49,617 nucleotides of DNA from Hypholoma sublateritium FD-334 SS-4 (GCA_000827495.1 KN817597.1:1-49617); one strand, 5' to 3'; counted from the first letter of the stretch, positions 12,601 to 25,568 are shown. The notes: generated by a model not told the origin, from the letters alone. Made by a program: numbers and translations.

Positions 12601-14312
12601 ATGTCCGGGAGAGGAGAGCTTGCTCACCGAATTGGTGCCATTTACCTTATCTGGCACGAAAGACAGCAATTTGGCCAAGTCTGCGCTGGCGGCTCTTGCC
12701 CCCATGTCGTAAGTTCTTTCGCATCTTTCGTGGGTATCCCTTTCCTGACCGATTATTCTAGGGTCAAGCTCGGACCTCGCATTATTCCGTTCTTTAGAAA
12801 CATCATATCGCAGAGTATCACTATCCTCCGCGGTGTTGACAACGGTATGTCAATTGATCTGGAGCCGTTTTCCCTTTTATTGATACACACGACTCTAGAA
12901 TTGTTTGGTAACGCGTTCGCCATCTTGGATGGACTGCTATCTACGATACCAACTTTCTGGGGAAGCGGCGAAGTTACCCAAGTGGCGCTGTTGTACATCG
13001 ATCAATCGTCCTCAGATTCGAAACACATGGGAACGGCTTTAAACAGCCTCGCGAAATCACTGGCTAAACGTGCTCCTGCCAAAGTACTGCTTCCCACTCT
13101 ACTGGAGATGTGGCAGTCTCTCCAATCGTCACGACAAATGGTAAAGTGTCTGGCTCCTTACTCCGAATTCTTCTGGTTAAACAAACATCACTAGTCCAAG
13201 ATATCCGCATACTTCGAGGTCGTAACACGCGCTTTACAGCACGCTGACCGCGCGACTGTGCTGTCACACCTGAGGGCGTCGTTCAAGATCTTCTTGGAGG
13301 CTCTCGACATCGTGAGGGTCGACGAAAAGGTGCCCATCACCCTTTCTTGCGATTTTTTTCTGGACTAACGCTTTGCTTGCAGGCTCAATCATCTGTCATC
13401 GCGGCGTTCAAGGAACTCACTGTCAAGTTGAACGAGGCTGCATTCAAGCCTCTCTTCCGTCGTCTGTTTGACTGGGCTTTCGTGGAAGATCCAGGTGGGT
13501 TCGCTCCGCCGACCCTTTTTGCCTACCTTTTACTGACTTCGTATAGCCGATAACGCTCGCAAGACTACTTTCGGGGCTCTCTATATTACTTTCCTCGACT
13601 TCTTCAAGGTAATACGGGCTATGCACTACTTCCTGCAATCTTATTAATGGTCTTATCACATCAGGGCTTGATGGTCCCCTACATGTCCTTCCTGTTGGCC
13701 CCGTTCTGCGACATCTTGGCCTCCTTCGCCACCTCGGACCTGGACGACTTCGGCCTCTGGTCGACGGTCGTCCAGACGCTCACTCAGACTCTGAACTACG
13801 ACGATGGCGGTCAGTCGCCTACATTCTGCATATTTCTGCTGCCTGACATCTATCTCCAGCGTTCTGGCGCGACGACAAGCTTCGCCAGCTGTCAGTGCCT
13901 CTGACCAGCCAGATCGCAGTCTGCGTGAAACCGCACTTCGTCGATGGGAAACAGGACCTGCAAGACTGCTTAACAGCTGTGGTCGAGAACGTCGTCGACG
14001 AGACGATCCTGAAGACCGTCAACCTGAACATCCTCATGCACACGCGCTCCGAAGACTCGCGCGCAAGGATAACAGCCCTAGCCGTATCCCAAGCATTGTG
14101 GCGCTCCAACGGCGGGAAGCTCATGGGTACGTACTTCCCATCAACGTATCACTACCTCCTCCATGTTCTGACAAACTAATACAGGCTTCGTTACCGAAAC
14201 GGCGACATTTATTGCGGAATGCGGCGAGGACGAGAACGACATGGTAGTAAAAGAGTCCTTCAAGCTAAAGGATGCGGTGGAAAGCGTGGCCGGCAAGATC
14301 GATGGACTGTGA
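6664..14312 (+). CDS. UTP10: U3 snoRNA-associated protein 10 (Utp10/HEATR1)
   Basis: Utp10 is a very large HEAT-repeat protein of the t-UTP subcomplex of the small-subunit processome, acting in the nucleolus on pre-18S rRNA and rDNA transcription. The ATG at 6664 is the first ATG of the frame, and 'MSSLAAQLAQ' matches the usual Utp10 start. The conserved 'IIEWLVRRFRVHEFNVE' is rebuilt across intron 7035-7083. HEAT-like helical repeats run through the protein, for example 'VQAGALELLAKRLPDV' near 12420. The C-terminal BP28CT domain is clear ('AFKPLFRRLFDWAFVEDP', 'LMVPYMSFLLAPFCDIL'), followed by a terminal HEAT module ending at 14312. Other introns checked in frame are 7180-7233, 7741-7795, 7883-7944, 8417-8465, 8944-9004, 9235-9293 and 9447-9495. 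I estimate more than twenty introns and about 2000-2100 aa, as in other fungi and animals. The region 9844-9966 is ambiguous (intron or exon). The gene converges with the PAK-like gene, stop to stop 291 bp apart. Confidence 0.95.
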
Positions 14313-14603
14313 TGTTATTGCTTATGCTGTAGACATAGGATGAGCGATGGGGGGATAGGTGTATTATGTAGTGGAAGCGTTCGAATAACAGATGGAAATG
14401 TCATAAAGATCATAAAAAGCGGAAAGCAATGATGTATATATATCCGGAGAACCTAGCACGGAGAACCAGCACAATAAAGAAAAAAGGAACATGGGTAATA
14501 CTATGGGAATAAAAAGGGTCAGTCAATGGCCGAGGATACCCGCAGAGGATGGGTATATGTATGTACTAAGAGATATGTAGTAGATGTAGACGGAGAAAAC
14601 GAA

Positions 14604-17600
14604 TCACGGCTCCGCACTTCCTTCCTGGAGCAGCTTCTCGATGGCCATGCACTGCGAAAGGAGCAGGACGATCACCTGCCGACCGCACGCCTTGTGGACG
14701 ATTAACGAATGCTGCAAACACGAATTGAGCAACATGAACACGCCGAGGCGGGAGGAATCGAACGTACCTTGAGCAAATCGCTGGGATCAGGTCGAGAAGC
14801 CGCGGGCTCCGAGCATCGGCGCAGGAAGTCGTGGAAGGGGGGCGAAAACAGCTCGGGCTGGCGCAACGGCGGCCAGCGGTCCGCGAGCTGTTGGGTGTCG
14901 GCGAACGGCGGGTCCTGCTGTGCCATCTCCCAGACAGTCGCGCCGAGAGACCAGACGTCGACTTTGAGCGCGTTGTAGGGAGGTCTGAAAAGGATTGTCA
15001 ATATTGTGTGTGCTGGAATGAAAGTAGTCTCACCTGCGGACTTCGGGGGCCTGGAAAGACGATGAAGAGGCTTGGTTAGCTAATCGTTTCAAAACAAAGG
15101 GCAAGGTAAACTCGCCTGCCAGAACGCAACGCCGACGACATCCGAGCGCATGGGCTCCTCGCGCGTCACTTGCACGGCGTTGGAGAAATCAGCTGGTGAC
15201 TATATCAGCTATGGCCAGCGAACAAAGACGCGCAAGACGCACCGAGCTTGAGCACCCCGTGTTTATTCAGGAGCAGGTTGTCCGAGCGCACATCCCGATG
15301 GGCGATATTATGCGAGCGCAGATACTCCAGTGCGAGCAGGATCTATCGAAGCGTCAGCACGACGGAGCCCGATAACCGAACCCCAACCAACTCACATCAC
15401 TCGCAAACCGCGCGATCGTCCGCTCCTGGAGCTGCAGGCCCTCGCCCACCAGGCCAATAATATCCGCGAGGCTGCGCTCCATGAGCTCCATGCGCACCCA
15501 CAGCGAGTCCTCCCTCAAGTCCACATACACGCCGTCCATGCTCAGGATGTTCTCGTGCCCCAGCCCGCGCATCAGCACCAGCTCGCGGTGCAGGTCCACG
15601 AGCTTCGGCGACCCCGCCGGCACGATCGCGACGCTCTTGATCGCGACGAGCACCGTGCGGGCCGCCATGAGCTCGTCCGCGTCCCGCGCCTTGACGAGCG
15701 GCGGCAGGCGCAGCTTCGGCGCCGTGCTGGGGTTGAGCACGGCGGCGAAGACGCTGCCCGACTCGCCCTCCGCGATCTCGTTCAGGTCGAGGTAGTGCTC
15801 GCGCGGCTCGACCGCGTCGTCGATGAACTCCGCGAGCGGCGCGACGACGTCCGAGAGCCAGCCGCGGTACTGCTGGTATGGCGAGAGCGGCGTCGCCGTG
15901 CCCGGGGTGCTCATGCTCGCGGTCGGCAGGATCGCGCCGTCCGCGAGCGGCACGTCGCCGATGATGATGGTCGGCCGCGTCATATTCGTAGCAGCAGCAG
16001 CTGCTGCCGCCGCCGCCTCAGCCTCCATCGTCTCCTCGTCGGGGTATCCCTCAAACGGCCGGTCGTACTCGTCGTCCTTCGACTTGCCGTGCGCATGCGC
16101 CTGGATGCTTGGCATGTGGTCCCTTGCGCCGAACGCCATCTTGTCCGGCGTGGGCGACGGCGTCAGCGCGCCGTCGAGGTAGTACAGCAGCGGCGACGCG
16201 ATGCCGCCGTCCGTCGTCGTCGGCGTCGACTGCAGCTCGCGCTCCTGCTCCTGCGAGCTCAGCGACACCGAGTCGCCCGAGCCCGACTCCTCGCTGCCCG
16301 TGCCGCCGAAGTGCGAGCTCAGCGGCGACGGCGGGTGCCGCGCGTCGTGGCTCGAGGCCACCGTCGGCGACGGCTCCGAGTGGATGACGTACGCGCCGGT
16401 GCGCCGCGCGATGGACGCGTTGCGCACGATCGTCGTCGCCGCGAGCGCGGTGACGGTGAGCGTCGACGAGCTGCTGCGGCTCGAGTCGCGGTTCGTGTCG
16501 CGCGCGGAGAGATCGTGGCCGCGCTCGCGCGAGTGCGACGACGACACAGTGAGCAGCAGCCCCGAGTCGTCGCGCTCCGCGACGGGCTCGCGCACGCGGA
16601 GCCCCTGGCCCGTGCGCCGGATCTGTAGCCCCTCGACGCCGTCGTACGCATCGTCGCCATAATCGCTGCCCTCGCTATCCTCCTCCTCCTCCTCCTCCTC
16701 CTCCCGGCCCGGCCGCCCCCGCGCGGTGTCGTCCACAGCCTCCTTCGTGCCCAGCACCCCCTCCGCCGCGCGGAGCCTCCTCTGCCCCTCCATGCGCTCC
16801 TCCTCCGGCGTGAACGGCAGCGTCGGCGAGAAGATCTCGTTGATCGCCGCCGAGTACGTCGGCGACGTGCCCACGAGATCGCCCACCGTCTGCGGCGGCA
16901 CCGCCAGCACGCCCGCCATCTCCGCCGACGGGCCGACGGGGAGCAGCGGCGGCGGGCTGGGCGGGTGCGCGTGGTGGCTCGTCGGCAGCCCCGCGCTGCG
17001 CAACACGCCCTGCGCGCCGGCGGGCAGCGTCGAGAGGTGCAGCCCTGGCACAGAGCTCATCATCGCGGGGTCCATCATCTGCTCGATCTCGCTCCACAGC
17101 TGCGCCGAGTCGGGCCCGACAGACGAACCCGCGGGCGAGCGCACGCCATCCGCCGCGGTCGACCACGCGGTCGGCGGCGGGCTGAGCAGGCCGTCTGCTG
17201 TTACCGATGCTGATGCCTGCGGCGCCGGGGCGCGGTGCGCGGGTCCATCTGAAGGGACGAGCGGCGGAAGCGGCTTGTTCGTGTTCGCCCCGCTGGGCGT
17301 CGTCGCAGGCACAGCGAGCGGCACGGGCGGCGTGGGCATAAAGCGCGCGGCGCTCGCCGCCTCCGCGACGCCTGTATGCGGCGCGGGCGAGTCGGGCGAG
17401 TCGTTCCACTCGGACTGCGCGTGGGAAATATCCTGCGCCTCCGCGCGCGAGTTGGACCGCGAGCGCCCGCGCACACTGCTGCTCGTGCTCGAGGCGTTGG
17501 ACGGGCCGGCGGCGCGGTTCATGAGCGCGGGGTTGGCGTACGGGTGCGGCAGCGGCGCGATGGCGATGGGCGGGATCGGGCGCTGCGGCGGCGGCTTCGA

Positions 17601-20600
17601 GTTGGGCAGCGGCTGGCCCGTCTTCCGCGCGATCGCGAGGCGCTGGGGCGGCGGCGTCACCGAGACGCTCGCCTGCGGTTGCGGAAGTTGCTGGAAGCTG
17701 GACGCCGCCACCTTGGGCTTCGCCGTCAACCCGCCGCCATTCGTCGCCGTCGCCGGCGTGCTCGGCGCCGGCGCCGACGGCTTCGCCTCGCCCTTGTCCC
17801 TGCTGAAATCCGAAAAGTCAAGGTCGAGCCCGAACCCGCCGTCCGTGCCCGCCGCCGAGAGCGATATGCCCGAGAGCAGCGCCTCGGACCACGACGCGAG
17901 GTCCGAGCTGTCCGCGTACTGGTGCAGCGACAAGCGCGGCGGCAGCGCCGGCGCCTTCTTCCCCGGCGCCGCCAGGACATTCCCCGCGCTCGCCTTCGCC
18001 GCGGCGCCCGACGGCATCGGGGGCGGCGACGCCTCGGGGATGCTCTCGAGCGACGTCATCGAGCCGGACTTGTGGTGCGTGCTGCCCTTCCCGCCCGAGC
18101 GCAGGCTGCCGCCGCTGCGGCTCGCCTTGAGGCTGTGCAGCAGGCTCGGCGTGCTCTGGCTCGACAGCTGGCTCTTCCCGCTCGCCTTCCGCCGCAGCGG
18201 GTCCAGCGCGCCCTGCCGGAGCGACGCGCTGCGCTTCACCCCGCCCGCGCCGCTGAGGCTCTCCGTGCTCGCCGCGCCGCTCGCGCTACCCGCGCGCGGC
18301 CGCCTGTAGATCTCCCACACCGGCGGCCCGTGCCCCTCCTCGCCCTCGGCCGGCAGCGACGCGAACTCCTCGTCCGAGTCGTCCTCCGCCTCGCCCTCAT
18401 CACCACCTTCCGCCGACGCCGCGTTCCTCCGCCCCCTAAACGACGCCGCAAGGCGCGCCTTCGTGCCGCGCAGCCCGCCCGCCATGCCCTCTTTACTCGC
18501 GCCCGACGCGCTGGAGCGCAGCGCCGCGACGCCGCCCTTCACCGCCCCGACGAGCGTAGTACCCTGCTTCACGACGCTCGCAAAGGACGTCGACGTGCTC
18601 GTCTTCCACGTCGATGGTGCAGCGGATTGTACCATCTGGTTCGAATTTGAAGCCGATGTCGAAGTCGATGTCGAAGCGGCAGCCAAACCACAAGCAGACG
18701 CAGACGCAGTCTCAGCCACCCCCTCACGCGACTTCGATCTTGCCAATTTAACCCCCCACGCACCCCCCTTCTTCTCCTTCTCCTTCCCACTCGGCGCCGA
18801 CCCAGACGGACGCACCCCCACCGCCCCATCCAGCTCCACCTCCAGCCCCTCCGTGCTAGCGCCCGCCGCTCCGACGGGCAAGGGGACCCTCGGCCGCCCC
18901 CGCTCGCCGGCCGCGCTATCCCCATTCATCACCTTGAACCGCGATCCCCCGCCCGCGCCCCCCGTCGCGTTCACCGTGCTCACAGCGGAGGACACGGCCG
19001 ACTCCGACCCGAGCCGCAGCGGCGCGCGCGCGAGCGGGGTGTCGTCGTCGTCCGTGTCGTCGACGTCCGTCCCATACTGCGTGTACGCCGGGTTCGCGAG
19101 GCTCGCGTAGGTCGTGTCGCCGGGGTTGTACTTGTACGCGACCGAGTTGTTGAGCCCGGAGAAGGTCGTGTTGGTGTTGTCCGCTATGCTGTGGTTCGAG
19201 CTGACAGAAGGCCAAAATTAGCAAGGTGTGTCAAGGAGTAAGATAGAATGAAATGCGAATGCCGCAAAGCGCAAATCGGCGAAGTTTGATAGAATAAAGA
19301 ATGCGGATAACGAGTAACCGCGTAGCAATGGCAATACCGTAAATAAAGGCTGAAAGTGATGCACAGAACATTCCGCAGCACGGTAAACAGCAACTGCATG
19401 AACGTGAAAGAACCCATAACGTATAGCGCCCAAGCGATCGGCGGACGGCCAAAGCCCTGCACCAACTAAATATATTCGCATGCGGGATGAGCTGAAACGC
19501 GACGCGGGCCAGATCATGGAACCCAAAGGACCGACCGCGATAAGTAGTAAATCACCCGCGGCACATGAAGGAATCAATCGTGCAGATTACGAAAATCAAA
19601 TAGGAAATGAGACACAAGGTCCGGAAGGGCCCCGTCGAAAACGCCGCCCAGGCGATAGAGGCCAAAGCGCAGGTGCGCGTCTGGGCGCAGCGGAGAAAAC
19701 AACGACGAACAGTGAAAATGAAAATGAATGAGGGTGCTGGCGGCGGAAAGCAGGCCAACAAGATGTGGAGCAGGATCCGCGCTAGATCACCAAATTTGCC
19801 GGCCAAAGACCACGCAACGCCCCATAAACCCCGGATGTGCTCGCAGAGCAAGCAACGAAGTAGAACAGAAAGGAAAATAAAGAGAAAAAACAACGACTCA
19901 CGAGCTGCCAGAATACTCCTCGCTGTGCGCCACGGTCGACTGCGACGCCTGGCCCGCCTTGTGCGCCTTCCGCCTCTCCTCCTCGAGGTCCTCCGCGCGC
20001 GGCGACGGCGGCTTGCGCCTTGGCGGCGGCTTCCGCGTCGACAGGGGCGTCGAGCTCACCGAGCTCGCCGTACTATTCGCCGAATCCGATGTATTGATGC
20101 TCGGGAGCGTCGGGCGGGGCGCCGCCGCCGCCGCCTCAGCGCTGCCCGCACCCGGCGCAAGGCGGTGCAGCGACGTCGAGCGCGGCAGCGGGTGCGTGAG
20201 CACCGGCACACCCTGCGCGAACGCCGCCGTCGCGGGGCTCTGCGGGCGCTCGTTGTACAGGTACCGCATGTCCGGCGGCGAGCGCACGCCCGCCGCGCGG
20301 CGCGCCTGGATCGCGGCGATCTCCTCCTCGGTGAACCCCGCCGAGGCGAGCGACGTCGACCACGACGGCGGCAGCCCGATGTAGCCCTCGTCGACGTGGA
20401 TGTTGTGCTGCCAACCCATGAGCACCCGCCACCACCCGCAAGGAAAGAGAAACAGCGCACCTGGAAGTTCCACGGCATCGAGATGCCCGCGTCCTCCTGG
20501 GGCGGCGGGGGGATGTCGTCGTCCGCCGCGGGGTGGCCGATGACGAGCACGGACGGCGCGGGGGCGCTGCTGCTCGTCCCCGGCGGCGGCGCCGCGGGCG

Positions 20601-20979
20601 GCGTGCGCGGGCTGCGCTTGGGGAACTTGAGGAACGCCAGCGCCTTGTCCTTCTTCGTCGTCGTCGCCGCGGCGGCCTGGCGGGTGCCAGCGGCGCCCTC
20701 GACGGAGGGCGAGAGCAGGGACGGCGTCGAGTAGTTCATGGCGCCGTTCGCTGCGACGTGGTTGTTCTCGACGGCGGAGAACGGCGACGGGGACGGCGAG
20801 TTCGCGCGGCGCAGGGCGTACTGCGCCGTCGGGGACAGCGGCGAGGCGGGGGGGTCGGCGGGCGGGGGCAGCGCTAGCGAGCGCAGCGACGGGTTCGGGC
20901 GCTGGTAGATGGCGTCCTTCGGCGGGGGCGGGGGCGGCCGTGGCGTAAATTTGAAACGGGAGAAACGCGAGTTTTCCAT
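14604..20979 (-). CDS. PAK/Ste20-like CRIB-domain protein kinase (1782 aa)
   Basis: Eight exons on the minus strand close exactly in frame: 20979-20461, 20407-19902, 19200-15396, 15342-15243, 15192-15116, 15050-15034, 14984-14768 and 14711-14604. Residues ~166-195 form a Cdc42/Rac-binding CRIB ('ISMPWNFQHNIHVDEG', then 'IGLPPSW') split by the first intron. About 1250 Ser/Pro/Ala-rich, probably disordered residues follow, including poly-Glu and poly-Ala runs. The kinase domain occupies ~1478-1750: glycine loop 'AEGESGSV', lysine in 'VLVAIKSV', alphaC Glu in 'LHRELVLMRGLGHENIL', catalytic 'HRDVRSDN', 'ADFSNAV' (DFS replaces DFG), 'APEVRRPPYN' and 'DVWSLGATVWEM'. PAKs relay Rho-GTPase signals to polarity and MAPK pathways. 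No PH domain is seen, which argues against Cla4. Activity is plausible but DFS is unusual. The central exon is strongly GC-rich compared with its neighbours. Confidence 0.88.
19201..19901 (-). other. Unusually long (701 nt) intron of the PAK-like gene
   Basis: The donor GTGAGT is read from 19901 down and the acceptor AG ends at 19201; the joined exons keep frame in a Ser-rich stretch. All other introns that I placed in the window are about 38-65 nt. I saw no protein-coding or RNA gene inside it. Confidence 0.7.
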
Positions 20980-22305
20980 CCTCGCATGCTCATCAGCGTA
21001 GTGTCCGTCAAACCTCTGTCCCCCTCATTTTCCCACACACCTATTGTCTAACACCCGGCCCACCCCTCCGCCACGGCGGCTTCCTCACAGCAATAATGCG
21101 CACATTCTCCCCTGGAATGATACGTACAATTGCACTGCTTCAATTCCCTCCATCGAGCGCGCTCAGCTGATTCAACGGACAAAAATAGTCGTCGCAACCA
21201 TGCAACACCTATCACAACCCTCCACCAACAATCACGCCCGCCTGAGGCGCATCGCAGACGCACAGGCAGTGCTCCGCGGATCTTCAATTCAAAGCGGCTC
21301 AGAGTGTCAGAGCAAACTCGCTACAAAACATGCAGTCAGGGACCGGTTCGTAGCAGCCCAGCACGAGTGCTGCGGAGAATAATTTACGGCATATGAAAAG
21401 TCGCGAAATGAACGCACCTTGTATGTACAAATTGCAACGCCCCACTCAGCCCTAACCCATGCCAAAACCAATGCGATAATCGATAAAAATACAAGTGCGT
21501 ACTGACTAGCAACTGATGCGGACGATCTTTCTATAGCAGACATACCTCCTTGAGAGGCGGAACATAACGGCGTGAATATGGGTGATAAAGCTAACTGCGT
21601 GTGCATGTGCACGTCCCAAATCCAATGACGGAAATTTTAAATGAGCACCCGGACGCGAAAGCAAAAGACATGATGCAATAAATCACAAAACAAAACAACG
21701 AACCTGACGTGACGCCAACAGCGGCCAGAAAACAATGGCGGCGGCGGCCACTAAACCAAATCAAAAGATATCTCAAACCAACCACCAAAGGATGCGAAGG
21801 CAAGGCAAGGCAAGCAAAGCGAAAAAAGAAGCATACTATTGCGAAAAGCGGAGGGTAATATGAACATGGACAAGACGCGGGTCGGTATGTAGGGGATACA
21901 AGTAAGGCATTGCAAATATAATGCGGGGGTGTCGAGCAGCGCGGGCGGGGTCGTTTCCAGGCGTAAGGCGTAACGGATAAGGTGGAGAAGTAGTGTAAGA
22001 AAGAAAGAAAAGGTAAAAAAAGACGAGTATGGCAACGTTATATTCAGTGGCGACGACAACCCAAGTCCAATCCTTCTATTACATGCAATTCATAACTGTA
22101 TAAAATGTGCCTCCTTGAGAGGCGATGACGACGACGATGATGACGGGCGATGCGGGTGTGCGACTAAGCTGAGACAGGAAACAATGTAGATGGGTGGTAA
22201 TTGCATGTGCCGGATTGATAGAGCCAGATGGAATGGAGAAACAAAGACACGGGATGTGAAAAGATTTAACAAAGAAAAAGAAGAAGAAAATTAATCATCG
22301 ACATT
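20980..22305. other. Intergenic region: PAK-like promoter/5' region and importin beta 3' region
   Basis: About 1.3 kb lie between two minus-strand genes. Open frames here have no recognisable product and no coding character. On the minus strand the PAK-like start is preceded by pyrimidine-rich and purine-rich stretches without a clear TATA. Bases near 22085-22305 should contain the importin beta 3' UTR. I see no RNA gene or transposon. Confidence 0.5.
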
Positions 22306-25300
22306 CTACTGTGTGGCGAACTTGACCATCTGAAAGAGAGATCAGAATGAGCTTGGTTCTTTGAGAAAAGGTGAAAACGCACCTCGCGTGCCCAACGCAT
22401 TGTTTTCTTCGTCTCGTCGGGCATGCGACTCCTGGATCGGAGCTCCGAGGCAACCCACGGCGCGAGGAACAGCTGCTTGAGCTGCCCGCTGAAGAAGCAC
22501 TCCGCGAGATCACCGATGAGGCCGTACGACAGACGCATCAGCGCGTCCGAGCGCTCTTCATCCGCGAGACACCGGTGCACGAGCTCCAGCATATTCTGCG
22601 AATGCGGAATAAGCAGCGTTGCTGCAAACAAAGATGACAGATCAGCAATCGTCCACCGTAGCGCAAAAATGATACACACATTTCTCCGACTTCTTCAAGC
22701 CGGTGACGATGCCCGTGTACGCCTCCAAGATGCCCTCCCGCAGCTGACCGACGTAGTCAACGAGGTCGTAGTCCAACGGGTTGGGCTCCACTGCGCCAGC
22801 CTGCCTCAGCACGCCCATGGTCGTCTCGAAGTACGGCTCGAAGTCGGGACCGATCGCGAGTGCGATGTCACCAAAGCAGCTCAGGATCGAGATCTTGACG
22901 TTGCGGTTGAGAACTTCGCTTTGCAGGTTCTCGAGAAGCACGGTCATGAACGAGGCCGCGTATTGCGTTGACTGCTCGCCCAGTGCGCGCGAGATATCGC
23001 CGATGATGCCGACGGCGACGGTGCACAGCTGCGTGTCCTCATGTGTCTTGAGGGCGGGGTAGAGATATGGCAGGAACGCAGAGATGTACGGCGTGAAGTT
23101 GTTCTCCAATGCTTTGAAAGGTCATTTTAGTCGAGATTAAATCTTTAGAAGAAAGATGAGATATATACCAGATGCGAGTGCACCGACAACGAGGAAAGCG
23201 TCCTCAAGAACTGTTGAAGTCTTACCCGAGCTCTGGATGAGCTGCAGGATGAGGGTCATAATGCGGTCGGCCAGGGGTTGGATGCCGTCGTTCAGCTTCC
23301 GCACAACACACTACGAACACAAAACAATTGGCATTCCGAAATAGGGGCCAAATTATTAGAAGGCCACTCACGATAACGACTCCGCAGAGATTGCTCTGGA
23401 GCTCATTCCAGTTATTGCGGTCATCAACGCCCAATATTTGGTTCTATAAATAACAACGACCCGTGAGCTTCAACATCGTCGATAAAGACTGTATGCGCAC
23501 CTGCATGCTCAGCAGCTGCTCCATGCGCTGGAGGACGGTCACAGCAGTGCTTTGCACGACCGTGATCGTGTCGGGCGTCGCCTGCGTGAGATAGGAGGTG
23601 ATCGCCTCGTACGCCGACGTCCGGTAGTTGGCCTCGTTTCCGGAGCTATTCGAAAGCATTAGCGACTGCGACGAAGGTGTGCACAGAACTCGCAGCGTAC
23701 CTCTCCGTGACGCGCAGCAGCGCGTTTACGACACCCTCGTAATATCTCGCCAGCGGGCCCGTCGCCGAGACCTCGCCCTCGTCTTCGTAGTACGCACCGT
23801 ACTGGTCCGCCAGGTTCATCAAGGCCCAGCAGCAGTTCGCGATGATCCGCGGGCTGTCGTTCAAGCCGACGACGAGCGCCGAAATAAGCGGGTGCAGATG
23901 TACATCAGGCTTGATCGTGCCGATGAGAAGATCGCAGATCCTTCCGAGTGTCCATGCAGTGGTGTCCTTGACATGGAGATTCGAGTCGCCCATCATGTCG
24001 ATGAGCAGCGGGAGCGCCTGGTTGACAAGCGGTGTCAGGACGGCGGGGTCCGGGCCCTCGAGGATGGAGCCAAAGGTCATAATCGCGGCTTCGCGGTAGT
24101 GCCAGTCCTGGTCCTTGATGTGCGCCTCGATGAATGGGATAACAGCGGGAACGATGGCATCCTGCACGGCGCCGGCGAGCAGGGTCAGACACGTCGCAGC
24201 AGCCATAGACACATCCCACTCGTCGTCCTCTGCGTCTTCCTCTTGCTTCGTCAACAGCCGCAGAAGCACGGGTACGATCTCCGGGAGTGCAATCTTCGCA
24301 AAGAACTTGGACTCGGTTTCCGGCACATCACCGTATTCCTGGGCCTCCTGGGCCTCAATCGCCAAGTCGACTTCCTCTTCACACACAGTCGACCAGAACT
24401 CAATAGCTTGCAGTGCAACGCGTTCATCAGGGTGCTTCATCCCCACCACTGTAAGCTATGAAGCTGTGTCAGTATCTTGATCCGGACGATGAGGGCTTTA
24501 CCACGTACACCGAAAAGCGCCTGCTCCATGTAGAGGCCCATTTTATCGTAGTATAGATTCATTATGCGCACAAGACATTCGAAGGCGCCGACTTGGACAG
24601 CGACGGACGCATTTTGCGTGGCCTCGCAAACGACTTGCATGATGTAGTTGCGCTCGCCCTGTTGCCGATGAGCGCGATCAAACGGATGGAAAGGTAAGAA
24701 AGGCTTACATCGCGGTCAAAGTTTTCGCGGACAAACTCGAGGGAGTTGTAAAGGGAATGGATGGCAGCGAGTTGAACGTCCGCTGACGGCTCTTCCTTGC
24801 GGGCTCCGTGGATGACCGCAGTGAGTATCTCGTTCGAGCGCAGGCTCAGGATCTCAGGTTTCTAAATTGCGATTAGTCGTTCTCTAAATACGTAGTAGAT
24901 GCAGGCACTCACAATAGCCTCGCAGATGAATCCGATTGTCTGCAGGGTGGAAATGCGCAAATTCGTATTGGTTGGGTTGTTCACAAAGCCAAGCAAAGTC
25001 TCGATCAACTCGGGCCACTGGCCCTGTGGCAGTTCGACGGCAGCGATAGCGGACACGGCCTGGGAGGCAAAGTTCCCCGCCTTGACATTCGGAGAGCCGA
25101 GGGTCATGAGCGCATCTTGCTTGATCTTATGTTTGGTGTCGCTAGGCAGGTTCAGCCATCGGCTGGCTAAGTCTGTCTGGCGGTTGGCCTCCTGTGGCGA
25201 TCGGGCGCATGTGAGCAACAGAATGGGGCGCAAAGGGGCCAGAGAGAATGCAAAGGACGTACTCTGGCTGTGAGAGCATTTTTGAGGGCAATGCCGGCGG

Positions 25301-25568
25301 CGTTGCGCACATGGAGGGGGATGTTCTCGTCGCCGAGGACGGACGACAGCATGAGCATGTACTGCGGCTACAAAAGAAAGTCGGCATGAGTGCACCGCGG
25401 CGGTCAGCGAGCAGACGTACGTAGTTGTCCTGGGCGGCGTTCTCCATTTTCTGGGTGGCATCTTGACGCGTAGCGGCGTCTGGCAGGGCAAGGGTGAGCG
25501 ACGAACAGGCTCAGGGGGCGCGTCGTACCTGGAGAGAGGGTATTTGCCAGGAGTTCCGTTGCGTTCAT
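22306..25568 (-). CDS. KAP95: Importin subunit beta-1 (karyopherin beta, Kap95)
   Basis: Importin beta carries importin-alpha/NLS cargo and other cargoes through the nuclear pore and is released by Ran-GTP. The gene starts at ATG 25568 ('[13 protein letters not shown]') and ends with stop codon bases 22308-22306 after 'MVKFATQ'. About eleven short introns interrupt it. Diagnostic segments in order: '[14 protein letters not shown]' (N-terminal Ran-binding HEAT repeats), '[16 protein letters not shown]', '[20 protein letters not shown]', '[15 protein letters not shown]', an acidic loop '[17 protein letters not shown]', '[12 protein letters not shown]', '[15 protein letters not shown]', '[11 protein letters not shown]' and '[14 protein letters not shown]'. 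The whole protein is HEAT repeats of the length expected for the family (about 860 aa). The acidic loop is the conserved one in HEAT repeat 8. No key motif is missing. Confidence 0.96.

Noticed and set aside
16726..18650. Long plus-strand open frames (up to 527 codons) opposite the PAK-like gene
   Set aside because: They are a by-product of the very GC-rich, stop-poor exon 3. Their predicted proteins are Arg/Ala-rich without domains, and the minus-strand frame joins exactly into CRIB and kinase domains.
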